9,940 nt of DNA from Micromonosporaceae bacterium. Lineage in GTDB: Bacteria > Actinomycetota > Actinomycetes > Mycobacteriales > Micromonosporaceae. Made by a program: the position numbers and the translations under genes. The stretch is from positions 1 through 9,940 of the forward strand of contig JADGGF010000128.1 of assembly GCA_019690055.1 (NCBI GenBank), read 5' to 3'. Below the pieces are notes generated by a model that did not search any database, had not been told where the DNA came from, and saw only the letters and a program-made list of their open reading frames with translations. Of the stretch, positions 1-6,118 are shown in pieces. Each line of letters begins with the position of its first letter. The first letter of the stretch is position 1.

Positions 1-36
1 CGGTTGCCAGCGGGCCCCACGGTTGCCAACGGGCCC
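1..36. repeat. Imperfect 17-bp direct repeat, period 19
   Basis: Positions 1-17 and 20-36 share the unit cggttgcca(g/a)cgggccc with one mismatch. The pair lies just beyond the 3' end of the minus-strand aldolase-like gene and runs to the window edge, so more copies could lie outside. No hairpin with a T-tract is visible, so I do not call it a terminator. Confidence 0.55.
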
Positions 37-44
37 ACCGGGGG

Positions 45-1283
45 TCAGAGGAACGCCGGGGCGCCGTCGCCCCGGTAGGTCGGGACGGAGCGTTCGATCG
101 ACTCGCCCCGCACCAGGTGCAGCGTATCGACGTGTTCGCACAGCTCGCCCGCCTTGGCGTGGCGCCACCACACCCGGTCCCCCGGACGGAGGCGGTCGGC
201 CGCGGCCCCGGCCAGCGGGGTCTGCACCTCGCCCGCCCCCTCGGTCGGCAGCAGCCGCAGCCCGGGCGGGATCACCGGCGTCGGCAGCCGGGACGGCTCG
301 GCGGGGCCGGAGGCGATCCAGCCTCCCCCGTGGACGGTGACCAGGCCCGGACCGGGGCGGCGCACCACCGAGGTGGCGAAGTACGCGGCCGGCTGGGGCC
401 GCCACGATCGGTACGCATCGAACAGGGTCGGCCCGAACAGGCCCGACCCCGCGGTCACCTCGGTGACGGCCGGGTCGGCGGCGGTCAGGCCGATGCTGCC
501 CGTGCCACCGCCGTTGACGAACTCCAGGTCGGCGACCGCCCGCACCGCGCGGACGGCCGCGGCCCGCCGGCGGAGCAGCTCCCGGAACGAGCGGCGCTGG
601 ATCACCCGGATCGCGCGACCGTAGAGCGGCCGCCCCGGCGGTGCGTCGCCCAGTCCGGCGATGTGGGCCTCGTAGGACATGACCCCGACCAGGCGGAACC
701 CGGGCCGGGTGACCACCTGGGCGGCGAGCGCGGCCAGATCGGCCGGCGAATGCAGGGGCGAGCGGCGTACACCGATGTGCAGCCCGGGCAGGGGGCGCCA
801 GGAGGCATCCAGGTCGAGGCAGACCCGCAGCGGCGGCCGGGCGCCGGGCGCGACCACGGCGTCGATGAGGTCGAGCTGGTCGGTGCTGTCGATCATGAGC
901 GTGATCGCCGCGGCGAGCTCGTCGGAGGCGGCGAGCTCGGCGATCCCGGCGCGGTGCGCGGTGGGGTAGCCGACGAGCACGTCGTCGCTGACGCCGGACC
1001 GCACCAGCCAGACGGCCTCCGGCAGCGTGTACGCCATCACACCCCGCCAGCCGGGTCGACGCAGCGCCGCGCGCAGCAGCTCCCGGCACCGGACGGACTT
1101 GCTGGCTACCCGGACAGACCGGCCGCCCGCCCGACCGACGAGACTGTCGGCGTTGGCCTCGAACGCGTCCAGATCGACCACCGCGAACGGGGGATCGAGC
1201 GCGACCGTGGCCGCGTCGAGTCGGCTGCCGACCACGGTCCGCGCCGTGGCGGTTACGTCTGGTTGCGTTCCCACGACCAGCAC
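45..1283 (-). CDS. PLP-dependent amino-acid deaminase/aldolase (D-threonine aldolase-like, alanine racemase N-terminal fold)
   Basis: 412 residues; likely a cytosolic PLP enzyme acting on a D- or beta-hydroxy amino acid, with unknown exact substrate. Seen in the sequence: an N-terminal alanine-racemase-type barrel entry (DPPFAVVDLDAFEAN, about residues 30-44), the probable Schiff-base lysine K62 in VRVASKSVRC, and a glycine-rich phosphate-binding loop NGGGTGS (257-263). Near the C-terminus is CEHVDTLHLV, whose H384-x-D386 pair sits where D-threonine aldolases and eukaryotic D-serine dehydratases carry their metal ligands. H-x-D favours the D-threonine aldolase type, whereas D-serine dehydratases use H-x-C. 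The start is GTG at 1283 with no good ribosome-binding site; a GTG 16 codons further in is an alternative, and homology begins only near residue 30. No signal peptide. It is divergent from the MFS-TMK gene. Family assignment is firm; substrate is not. Confidence 0.85.
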   Translation of the reverse strand: MLVVGTQPDVTATARTVVGSRLDAATVALDPPFAVVDLDAFEANADSLVGRAGGRSVRVASKSVRCRELLRAALRRPGWRGVMAYTLPEAVWLVRSGVSDDVLVGYPTAHRAGIAELAASDELAAAITLMIDSTDQLDLIDAVVAPGARPPLRVCLDLDASWRPLPGLHIGVRRSPLHSPADLAALAAQVVTRPGFRLVGVMSYEAHIAGLGDAPPGRPLYGRAIRVIQRRSFRELLRRRAAAVRAVRAVADLEFVNGGGTGSIGLTAADPAVTEVTAGSGLFGPTLFDAYRSWRPQPAAYFATSVVRRPGPGLVTVHGGGWIASGPAEPSRLPTPVIPPGLRLLPTEGAGEVQTPLAGAAADRLRPGDRVWWRHAKAGELCEHVDTLHLVRGESIERSVPTYRGDGAPAFL

Positions 1284-1340
1284 GGTAGCGGCCGACCCGC
1301 ATACGCGAAAGGTCTTCGCGATTTGCGCCGCGAGGGTTGA

Positions 1341-1398
1341 GTGTCAGGAAGGACGCCCTCTTGACGCCAAATGCCCAGGAGGGAGTCCTTCCTGACAC
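1341..1398. repeat. 58-bp palindromic repeat element, copy 1
   Basis: The left arm gtgtcaggaaggacgccctc (1341-1360) pairs with 1379-1398 over 20 bp with one mismatch, leaving an 18-nt loop (1361-1378). A near-identical element occurs at 5199-5255. The loop of this copy, reverse-complemented, matches the loop of the other at 12 of 18 positions (pattern CTnGGCAnnnnGCGnCAA), so the two copies appear to be inverted relative to each other. It lies between two divergent 5' ends, where a factor-independent terminator is not expected. It looks like a dispersed REP- or MITE-like element; no target-site duplication is visible. Confidence 0.8.
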
Positions 1399-1421
1399 AG
1401 CAGGGAGGGTTTCCGGGCTGG

Positions 1422-1442
1422 CTCAGGGTGGCCTCAGGGTGG
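1422..1442. repeat. 10-bp direct repeat, 11-bp period
   Basis: ctcagggtgg occurs at 1422-1431 and again at 1433-1442. The spacing is close to one helical turn, which would suit a protein-binding site between the divergent genes. No known operator is recognised, and chance is possible in sequence of this composition. Confidence 0.35.
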
Positions 1443-1539
1443 ACAGGAAGTCTGGTGGTCCGCGACCGTTGGCTAGCAGCGCCACGGTGGCCCGGCGCGC
1501 CCCACGCGACTCAGCGGGCCCGGTGGCCGGGGCAAGGGT

Positions 1540-1545
1540 TACAGT
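1540..1545 (+). promoter_or_regulatory. Possible -10 box upstream of MFS-TMK
   Basis: TACAGT fits the actinobacterial TAnnnT -10 pattern in otherwise very GC-rich DNA. No convincing -35 box lies 16-19 bp upstream. A transcript starting about 7-8 bp downstream would have the strong GGAGG at 1579 in its leader. Confidence 0.25.
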
Positions 1546-1578
1546 GGGCCGCACGACGGGCCCACCGGGCGGCGACGC

Positions 1579-1593
1579 GGAGGTGCCATCATC
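1579..1593 (+). promoter_or_regulatory. Strong Shine-Dalgarno-like motif facing ATC codons in frame with MFS-TMK
   Basis: GGAGGTG at 1579-1585 is the best ribosome-binding sequence ahead of the MFS-TMK gene, yet it is 55 nt from the ATG at 1639. At normal spacing it faces ATC ATC (1588-1593), which is in frame with that ATG with no stop between. Either translation uses a rare ATC start, the motif serves another purpose, or the genome has a base difference here. Confidence 0.3.
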
Positions 1594-1638
1594 AACAACG
1601 CGAGGGACTCTGGCTCCGCAGCAGAGCCGCCTCGCCCG

Positions 1639-3912
1639 ATGTCGGTCACAGAGAGCGCTGTTCACGCGACGACCGAGCCATCGGGCCTGCCCGCGCTGCT
1701 CGGGATCCTGCGCATCCGACCCTTCCGTCGTCTGTGGCTCGTGCTCGGCTCGGCCTCGCTCGGCGACTGGCTGGGCCTGCTCGCCACCGCTCTGTTCGCC
1801 CAGTCCCAGGTCACCGGCAAGACCGCCCAGGGTGCCGCCTTCGGCGGCGTCATCGCGGTGCGGCTGCTGCCCGCGCTCATCCTCGGTCCGGTCGCCGGTG
1901 TGCTGGCCGACCGGTTCGACCGCCGGCGCACCATGGTCGTCTGCGATCTGATCCGGTTCGTGCTGCTGGCCTCGATCCCCGCCGCGCCGCTGTTCCTGGA
2001 CAGCTCGGCCCAGATCGTCGCCTGGATCGCAGTCGCGACGATCCTGGTCGAGGCGGTCACCATGCTCTGGCTGCCGGCCAAGGACGCGGCCGTACCCAAC
2101 CTGGTGCCCCGGGCCCGGCTGGAGGCGGCCAACCAGCTCTCGCTGGCGACGACGTACGGGATCACGCCGGTGGCCGCGGCCCTGTTGCTGGCCGCCCTGA
2201 TCTCCGTCCTGTCCGGGCAGCAGGACCACCCGTTCCTGAACCCGATCCGGCTGTCGCTGTACTTCCTCGCCTTTACCCGGCTGGCCTCGGCCGCCGTGGT
2301 CTTCTTCGGCATTCGGGAGATCAGCGGCCATCGGGAGGCCCGGGACGCCGCGGCCGCCCGCACGCCCGGCCTGCTGCGCCAGTTCGTGGAGGGCTGGGCG
2401 TACGTCGGCCGGACCCGGCTGGTCCGCGGCCTCGTCCTCGGCATCCTCGCCGCGTTCGCCGCGGCCGGCATGGTGGTCGGCAGCGCGCAGTTCTACGCGC
2501 AGTCGCTGTCGGCCGGTGAATCCGCGTTCGCCGTGCTCTTCGCGATGATCTTCATTGGGCTCGCCGTCGGTATCGCGGCGGGCCCCAAGCTCGTCGGCCC
2601 GCTCTCCCGGCGTCGCTGGTTCGGCATGTCGATCGTGCTCGCCGGGATCACGGTCGCGCTCATGGCGTTCGCCTGGCATCTGACCGTGGCGATCATCCTG
2701 GCCCTGCTCGTGGGCGCGGCGGCCGGCATGGCGTTCCTGGCCGGCACCACCCTGCTCGGCGGCGAGGTGGCCGACGAGGTACGGGGACGCGTGTTCGCGT
2801 TTGTCAACATGTCGACCCGAATCGTGCTGATGCTGGCGATCGCGCTCGCCAGCGTGCTCGTCGGCCTCGGCAATGAACTGCGGCTGCCGCTGTGGGACGA
2901 CCTGACGGTCACCGTGTCGATGACCCGGATCCTGCTGTTCGCGGCCGGCGCCCTGGCCGCCCTGTCGGGCGTCGCCGCGTTCCGCCAGATGGACGACAAG
3001 CCCGGGGTGGCGGTGCTCGCCGACCTGTGGGCGGCGCTGCGGGGCCGGCTGCTCGCCGTGCCGGAGGCGGGACCCCATCGAGGGCTGTTCATCGCGTTCG
3101 AAGGCGGTGAGGGCTCGGGGAAGACCACCCAGGTCGAGCGCCTCGCGGCGACCCTGCGGGCCGAAGGATGGGACGTGGTGGTCACGTGCGAGCCGGGGGC
3201 CACTGAGGTCGGGCGGCGCATCCGCGGGTTGCTGCTCGAACCCACGTCCGGGGTTTCCGGCACGGTGACCCTGGCGCCCCGTGCCGAGGCCCTGCTCTAC
3301 GCGGCGGACCGGGCCCACCACGTGGCCAGCGTGGTCCGGCCGGCGCTCGCCGAGGGCCGCATCGTGATCAGCGACCGGTACGCGGACTCGTCGCTGGCCT
3401 ACCAGGGGGCCGGGCGGACGCTGCCGGTCGAGGAGGTGTCATGGCTGTCGGCATGGGCCACCGGCGGGCTGCAGCCCGACCTGGTGGTGCTGCTGGACAT
3501 CGATCCCGCCGCCGGCCTGGCCCGCGTGGCCGGCCGGGGTCAGGCCGACCGGCTCGAGGCCGAGAACGTCTCCTTCCATGAACGGGTCCGGTACGCGTTC
3601 CTCGACCTGGCGGCCCAGGACCCCAAGCGGTACCTCGTCATCGACGCTACCCGGCCGCCCGAGGAGATCACCCGCGAGGTGGTCGAGCGGGTCCGGTCCA
3701 TGCTGCCGAGCCAGTCCGATGTGGACCTTGGTGGCCAGGGGCCGGTCGCGAACCACCGGGCCGAGGTGGCCACCCCGCCACCTCCCCCTGCTCCGGTCGA
3801 TCCTCGACAGTGGACGGTGGACGGCCACTCCACCATCGGCAACGGCCGGGTCGTGCGCCGCGCCGACCAGAGCCTGTCCAACGGTCCGCGGACGTCGCGG
3901 GAGCGGATGTGA
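1639..3912 (+). CDS. tmk: Bifunctional MFS-family membrane protein / thymidylate kinase (dTMP kinase) fusion
   Basis: 757 residues. The C-terminal kinase domain (about 480-690) should phosphorylate dTMP to dTDP using ATP, an essential step in dTTP synthesis. Visible kinase motifs are the P-loop FEGGEGSGKTT (487-497, lysine K495), the CEPGAT segment (517-522, usually REPGGT), and the SDRYADSSLAYQG substrate motif (578-590, DRY at 579-581). A lid-like GRGQADRLEAE follows. The N-terminal part (about 19-450) is a 12-helix MFS domain with cytoplasmic motif A GPVAGVLADRFDRRR (83-97), resembling the EntS/MFS_3 exporters; its substrate is unknown. The last 65 or so residues are Pro/Ser-rich and probably disordered. 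Only the ATG at 1639 fits the domain, but it has no Shine-Dalgarno (see 1579-1593). The stop overlaps the holB start. From memory, similar MFS-TMK fusions exist in Streptomyces and related actinomycetes, so the architecture is not new. Confidence 0.93.
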   Translation: MSVTESAVHATTEPSGLPALLGILRIRPFRRLWLVLGSASLGDWLGLLATALFAQSQVTGKTAQGAAFGGVIAVRLLPALILGPVAGVLADRFDRRRTMVVCDLIRFVLLASIPAAPLFLDSSAQIVAWIAVATILVEAVTMLWLPAKDAAVPNLVPRARLEAANQLSLATTYGITPVAAALLLAALISVLSGQQDHPFLNPIRLSLYFLAFTRLASAAVVFFGIREISGHREARDAAAARTPGLLRQFVEGWAYVGRTRLVRGLVLGILAAFAAAGMVVGSAQFYAQSLSAGESAFAVLFAMIFIGLAVGIAAGPKLVGPLSRRRWFGMSIVLAGITVALMAFAWHLTVAIILALLVGAAAGMAFLAGTTLLGGEVADEVRGRVFAFVNMSTRIVLMLAIALASVLVGLGNELRLPLWDDLTVTVSMTRILLFAAGALAALSGVAAFRQMDDKPGVAVLADLWAALRGRLLAVPEAGPHRGLFIAFEGGEGSGKTTQVERLAATLRAEGWDVVVTCEPGATEVGRRIRGLLLEPTSGVSGTVTLAPRAEALLYAADRAHHVASVVRPALAEGRIVISDRYADSSLAYQGAGRTLPVEEVSWLSAWATGGLQPDLVVLLDIDPAAGLARVAGRGQADRLEAENVSFHERVRYAFLDLAAQDPKRYLVIDATRPPEEITREVVERVRSMLPSQSDVDLGGQGPVANHRAEVATPPPPPAPVDPRQWTVDGHSTIGNGRVVRRADQSLSNGPRTSRERM

Positions 3913-5222
3913 CGACAGCCAACGCGACGGTGGCTCGGGGGCCGGCCGTCGGGTCGGTTGACGACCCGCCGCCGGTCTTCCGCCGGCTGGTGGGCCAGGA
4001 CGACGCCGTGGCGACGCTGACCGCCGCCGCGCGGGCGGCCGCGATGATCATTGCCGGCGATCAGGCCGGGGACCGGGGCCCGGAGGCCTCGGCGTCGCCG
4101 GGGGACAGCCCGTCCACCGCCGCGATGACCCACGCGTGGCTGTTCACCGGGCCGCCCGGCTCGGGACGCTCGGTCGCCGCCCGGGCCTTCGCGGCCGCCC
4201 TGCAGTGCGCCCAGGGGGGCTGCGGCGCCTGCTCCGACTGCCATCAGGCGCTCGCCGGGACGCACAGCGACGTCCGGTTCGTGGTGCCGGCCGGTCTGTC
4301 CATCTCGGTCCGGGAGATGCGGGACCTGGTGTGGCGGGCGGCCGGGGCGCCCGTCGCCGGCCGGTGGCAGGTCGTGCTCATCGAGGACGCCGACCGGCTG
4401 ACGGAACAGGCGAGCAACGCGTTGCTCAAGGCCGTCGAGGAGCCGTCCCCGCGTACGGTCTTCCTGCTCTGCACGCCGTCGCTGCATCCGGACGACATCT
4501 CGGTGACCATCCGCTCCCGGTGCCGGACGGTGGTGCTGCGTACGCCGCCGGCCAGCGCGGTGGCCGAGATGCTCGTGTCGGAGGGGCACGACCCCGACAC
4601 GGCCGCGTGGGCGGCGGCGGCCGCGCAGGGCCATATCGGCCGGGCTCGCTGGCTGGCGCGGGACGAGGGAGCCCGCCAACGACGTAGCGCCGTGCTCGCC
4701 GTGCCCCGCCAGCTCACGAACATCGGCGCCTGCTTCGATCTGGCTCGCATCCTGGTCGAGGCGGCCGAGGCCGAGGCGAAGGCCACGATGTCCGAGGTGG
4801 ACGCCAGGGAGCGGGCCGAGCTCGAGGTCGCGCTGGGGGCCGGCGGTACCGGCAAGGGTGCCGCCGCCGCCGCGCGGTCCGGGGCCGCGGCCCTCAAGGA
4901 GCTGGAGGAGCGGCAGAAGACGCGCCAGAAGCGGGCGTTGCGCGACGCGCTGGACCGGGCCCTGGTCGACCTCGCCGGCTTTTACCGGGACGTGCTGCTG
5001 CGCCGGGTCGGCGCCCCCGTTCCCCCGGTGCACGGGGATGTCGCCGCCGAGGTCGCGGCCCTGGCCGAGGCGTGGACACCGGAGAGCACGCTGCGCCGGC
5101 TGGAGGCCGTGCTCGAGTGCCGGGCCGCGATCGACGCCAACGTGAAACCGCAGATCGCCGTCGAAGCCATGATGGTCACTCTCTGGCGCCCCGAAGCGGT
5201 GTCAGGAAGGACGCCCTCCTAG
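3909..5222 (+). CDS. holB: DNA polymerase III subunit delta' (clamp loader)
   Basis: 437 residues from GTG at 3909, which overlaps the tmk stop as GTGA and has GGGAG at 3899-3903, 5 nt upstream; longer in-frame starts lie inside tmk and were not used. Delta' joins the tau/gamma and delta subunits to load the sliding clamp. Seen: RLVGQDDAV (AAA+ entry), a Walker A-like GPPGSGRS (81-88) with Arg in place of the catalytic Lys, a zinc-binding cluster C100-x4-C105-x2-C108-x2-C111, the Walker B/sensor stretch VVLIEDADRLTEQASNALLK, and the SRC motif (203-205). The C-terminal collar helices include a charged, probably coiled segment (KELEERQKTRQKRAL). A low-complexity Gly/Ser/Pro insertion at about 45-72 separates the first motif from Walker A. 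The last codons and the stop come from the palindromic repeat, so the natural C-terminus may have been altered. Likely cotranscribed with tmk. Confidence 0.93.
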   Translation: MTTANATVARGPAVGSVDDPPPVFRRLVGQDDAVATLTAAARAAAMIIAGDQAGDRGPEASASPGDSPSTAAMTHAWLFTGPPGSGRSVAARAFAAALQCAQGGCGACSDCHQALAGTHSDVRFVVPAGLSISVREMRDLVWRAAGAPVAGRWQVVLIEDADRLTEQASNALLKAVEEPSPRTVFLLCTPSLHPDDISVTIRSRCRTVVLRTPPASAVAEMLVSEGHDPDTAAWAAAAAQGHIGRARWLARDEGARQRRSAVLAVPRQLTNIGACFDLARILVEAAEAEAKATMSEVDARERAELEVALGAGGTGKGAAAAARSGAAALKELEERQKTRQKRALRDALDRALVDLAGFYRDVLLRRVGAPVPPVHGDVAAEVAALAEAWTPESTLRRLEAVLECRAAIDANVKPQIAVEAMMVTLWRPEAVSGRTPS

Positions 5223-5255
5223 GCAAAAAGCGGCAAGAGGGCGTCCTTCCTGACA
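5199..5255. repeat. Palindromic repeat element, copy 2, overlapping the holB stop
   Basis: The left arm (5199-5218) is identical over 20 bp to the left arm of the copy at 1341. Positions 5200-5218 pair perfectly with 5237-5255 (19 bp), leaving an 18-nt loop at 5219-5236. The holB stop TAG (5220-5222) is in the loop, and the residues VSGRTPS before it are encoded by the left arm. A hairpin here could also help end the tmk-holB transcript, but there is no T-tract after the right arm, and copy 1 sits where a terminator makes little sense. Confidence 0.8.
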
Positions 5256-5272
5256 ACAGCCCTGACAACAGC
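5249..5272. repeat. 12-bp tandem duplication at the edge of palindrome copy 2
   Basis: cctgacaacagc occurs twice back to back (5249-5260 and 5261-5272). The first copy includes the end of the palindrome's right arm. This may be a slippage product or a remnant of an insertion event. Confidence 0.6.
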
Positions 5273-5294
5273 CCCGGGCCGGACGGGTGCGGAG

Positions 5295-5303
5295 TTATCC
5301 ACA
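5295..5303 (+). promoter_or_regulatory. Perfect DnaA box
   Basis: TTATCCACA matches the classical DnaA-binding consensus exactly. It is a single site, about 17 bp upstream of a candidate -35 box, so it is better read as a possible regulatory site than as an origin. The only near match I noticed elsewhere is TGTGGATAG inside the WXG-like gene (from about 6477). Whether it is bound is unknown. Confidence 0.45.
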
Positions 5304-5319
5304 GCCGGCGAACGGGGGG

Positions 5320-5350
5320 TTGCCGACGGGGTGGGGCCGCACGATAGCGT
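5320..5350 (+). promoter_or_regulatory. Candidate promoter for the YbaB-EspC-WXG cluster
   Basis: TTGCCG (5320-5325, -35-like) and TAGCGT (5345-5350, TAnnnT -10) are separated by 19 bp. Transcription would begin near 5357, about 40 nt before the YbaB-like start. It is a moderate match to actinobacterial housekeeping promoters, placed sensibly after the holB stop. Confidence 0.4.
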
Positions 5351-5397
5351 GCCGGCGGGACAGGAGGTCGACCAAACCCGGGGCGAGGGGTAGCCAG

Positions 5398-5712
5398 GTG
5401 GACGAGGCGTGGATCGAGAAGGCCATCGAGGGCTATCAGCGCATGGAGCGGCTGATCGCCGATTTCGATAAGGCCTTGGCCGCGGTCGATGTCACGGTCC
5501 ACTCGCCGGATGGTCTGGTCACGGTGGTCGTCGCCGCCGACGGAAAGATCAAGGACGTGGTGATCGCGGACGATGCCCGTGACCGGTCACCACGGGAGCT
5601 GTCCCGTTCGGTCCACGCCGCGGTCGGGGCCGCTGCGGATGCGGCGGCCTGGGCCCGGCAGAAGCTGTACCGGGAGACGTTCGGCGACTACCCGCCGCTG
5701 GGCTCCCGGTGA
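5398..5712 (+). CDS. YbaB/EbfC-family nucleoid-associated-like protein
   Basis: 104 residues from GTG at 5398, with GAGGGG at 5385-5390 and a 7-nt spacer; an upstream ATG in frame would add a Pro/Arg-rich, unconserved-looking stretch across the promoter region. The order is that of the YbaB fold: a long N-terminal helix (WIEKAIEGYQRMERLIADFDKAL), a beta hairpin (VTVHSPDGLVTVVVAADGKI), then a C-terminal helix (SPRELSRSVHAAVGAAADAA). YbaB/EbfC proteins are small dimeric DNA-binding proteins. In actinobacteria divergent members often lie next to type VII secretion substrates, as here, where their role is unclear. It is unlikely to be the recR-linked housekeeping YbaB, because recR/dnaX are not adjacent. 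Confidence 0.78.
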   Translation: MDEAWIEKAIEGYQRMERLIADFDKALAAVDVTVHSPDGLVTVVVAADGKIKDVVIADDARDRSPRELSRSVHAAVGAAADAAAWARQKLYRETFGDYPPLGSR

Positions 5713-5798
5713 CGGAGTTTGCCCATCCGCGCAACCTGCGCTCGGGGCCGCGGGCTCCGGGGCGCACCGGCACGGGGGCCGAGGAGGGTGATCGATGA
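5709..5798 (+). CDS. Possible 29-residue linking ORF
   Basis: GTG at 5709 overlaps the YbaB-like stop as GTGA, and the TGA at 5796-5798 overlaps the next gene's ATG at 5795. The encoded peptide starts MTEFAHPRNLRSGPRAPG and is Arg/Gly/Pro-rich with no recognised domain. Only three of the first 26 codons end in A or T, which is compatible with coding but weaker than its neighbours. It may serve only to carry ribosomes across the 82-nt gap. It is short enough to be chance. Confidence 0.3.
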   Translation: MTEFAHPRNLRSGPRAPGRTGTGAEEGDR

Positions 5799-6118
5799 TG
5801 CTGGCAGGCACGGTCACGGCCATCCACGCGACCGCCGACCTGCTCGGTGAGGCCGAGCGGCGGCTGCCTGCGGTCGATCCCGGTGCGACCGCCTTCGGCG
5901 CCCGGGGGCTCGGCCTGCTGGGCGAGGTCGGCCAGGATGCGTACCGACACTGGCAGGCCGCCATGAACGCCCGGGTTCGGGAGGCGCGAGCCCACGCCGC
6001 CCGCGTGCGGGACCTCGCCGACCTCGTCGATCACGCCGCGGGCGGCTTCCATGAGGCGCAGCAGAGCGCCGGGCAGGCCCACCGCGACCTGGCATCCGGC
6101 GAGCCGGGGGTGGCGTGA
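5795..6118 (+). CDS. EspC-like (DUF2580-type) putative type VII secretion target
   Basis: 107 residues from the first of two adjacent ATGs, with GGAGG at 5783-5787 and a 7-nt spacer. The protein is almost all alpha-helical: an N-terminal helix (VTAIHATADLLGEAERRL), a small Gly-rich turn (FGARGLGLLGEVG), then long helices (YRHWQAAMNARVREARAHAA; VRDLADLVDHAAGGFHEAQQ). This helix-turn-helix arrangement is typical of the EspC/DUF2580 family of ESX-associated proteins. There is no signal peptide, and no clear YxxxD/E export motif near the C-terminus, so export is unproven. It overlaps the next gene and is probably cotranslated and perhaps complexed with it. The family call is by pattern recognition only. 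Confidence 0.68.
   Translation: MMLAGTVTAIHATADLLGEAERRLPAVDPGATAFGARGLGLLGEVGQDAYRHWQAAMNARVREARAHAARVRDLADLVDHAAGGFHEAQQSAGQAHRDLASGEPGVA

Larger units (their letters stand above)
1284..1638. other. Divergent intergenic region
   Basis: This 355-bp region separates the 5' ends of the aldolase-like gene (minus) and the MFS-TMK gene (plus). It contains the palindromic repeat at 1341-1398, a direct repeat at 1422-1442, a weak -10-like TACAGT at 1540-1545 and a strong Shine-Dalgarno-like GGAGGTG at 1579-1585. Frames open across it look like GC-rich shadows; I see no convincing gene. Confidence 0.7.

Noticed and set aside
117..1340. 407-residue plus-strand frame opposite the aldolase-like gene
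   Set aside because: Arg/Gly/Pro/Asp-rich shadow; the minus strand holds the PLP lysine, glycine loop and metal motif in order.
1341..1398. Intrinsic transcription terminator
   Set aside because: It lies between divergent 5' ends, lacks a T-tract, and has a related copy with a conserved loop elsewhere; a dispersed repeat explains it better.
1423..3321. 632-residue open frame on the minus strand opposite MFS-TMK
   Set aside because: It is Arg/Gly/Gln/His-rich low-complexity protein with no domain, fully antisense to a gene with clear motifs; long antisense frames are expected at this GC content.
3810..3908. Extended start for holB inside tmk
   Set aside because: GTG at 3909 has a proper GGGAG spacing and a GTGA overlap; the extra 33 residues are tmk tail read in another frame.
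3540..5033. 497-residue minus-strand open frame opposite tmk and holB
   Set aside because: Antisense shadow: composition is Arg/Gly/His-rich, no recognisable fold, and the plus strand encodes conserved proteins over the same bases.
5295..5303. Replication origin
   Set aside because: There is a single perfect DnaA box, with no cluster, no AT-rich unwinding region and no dnaA or dnaN nearby.
5287..5397. Upstream ATG extension of the YbaB-like gene
   Set aside because: It would cross the DnaA box and candidate promoter, and GTG at 5398 has a good ribosome-binding site and begins the expected first helix.
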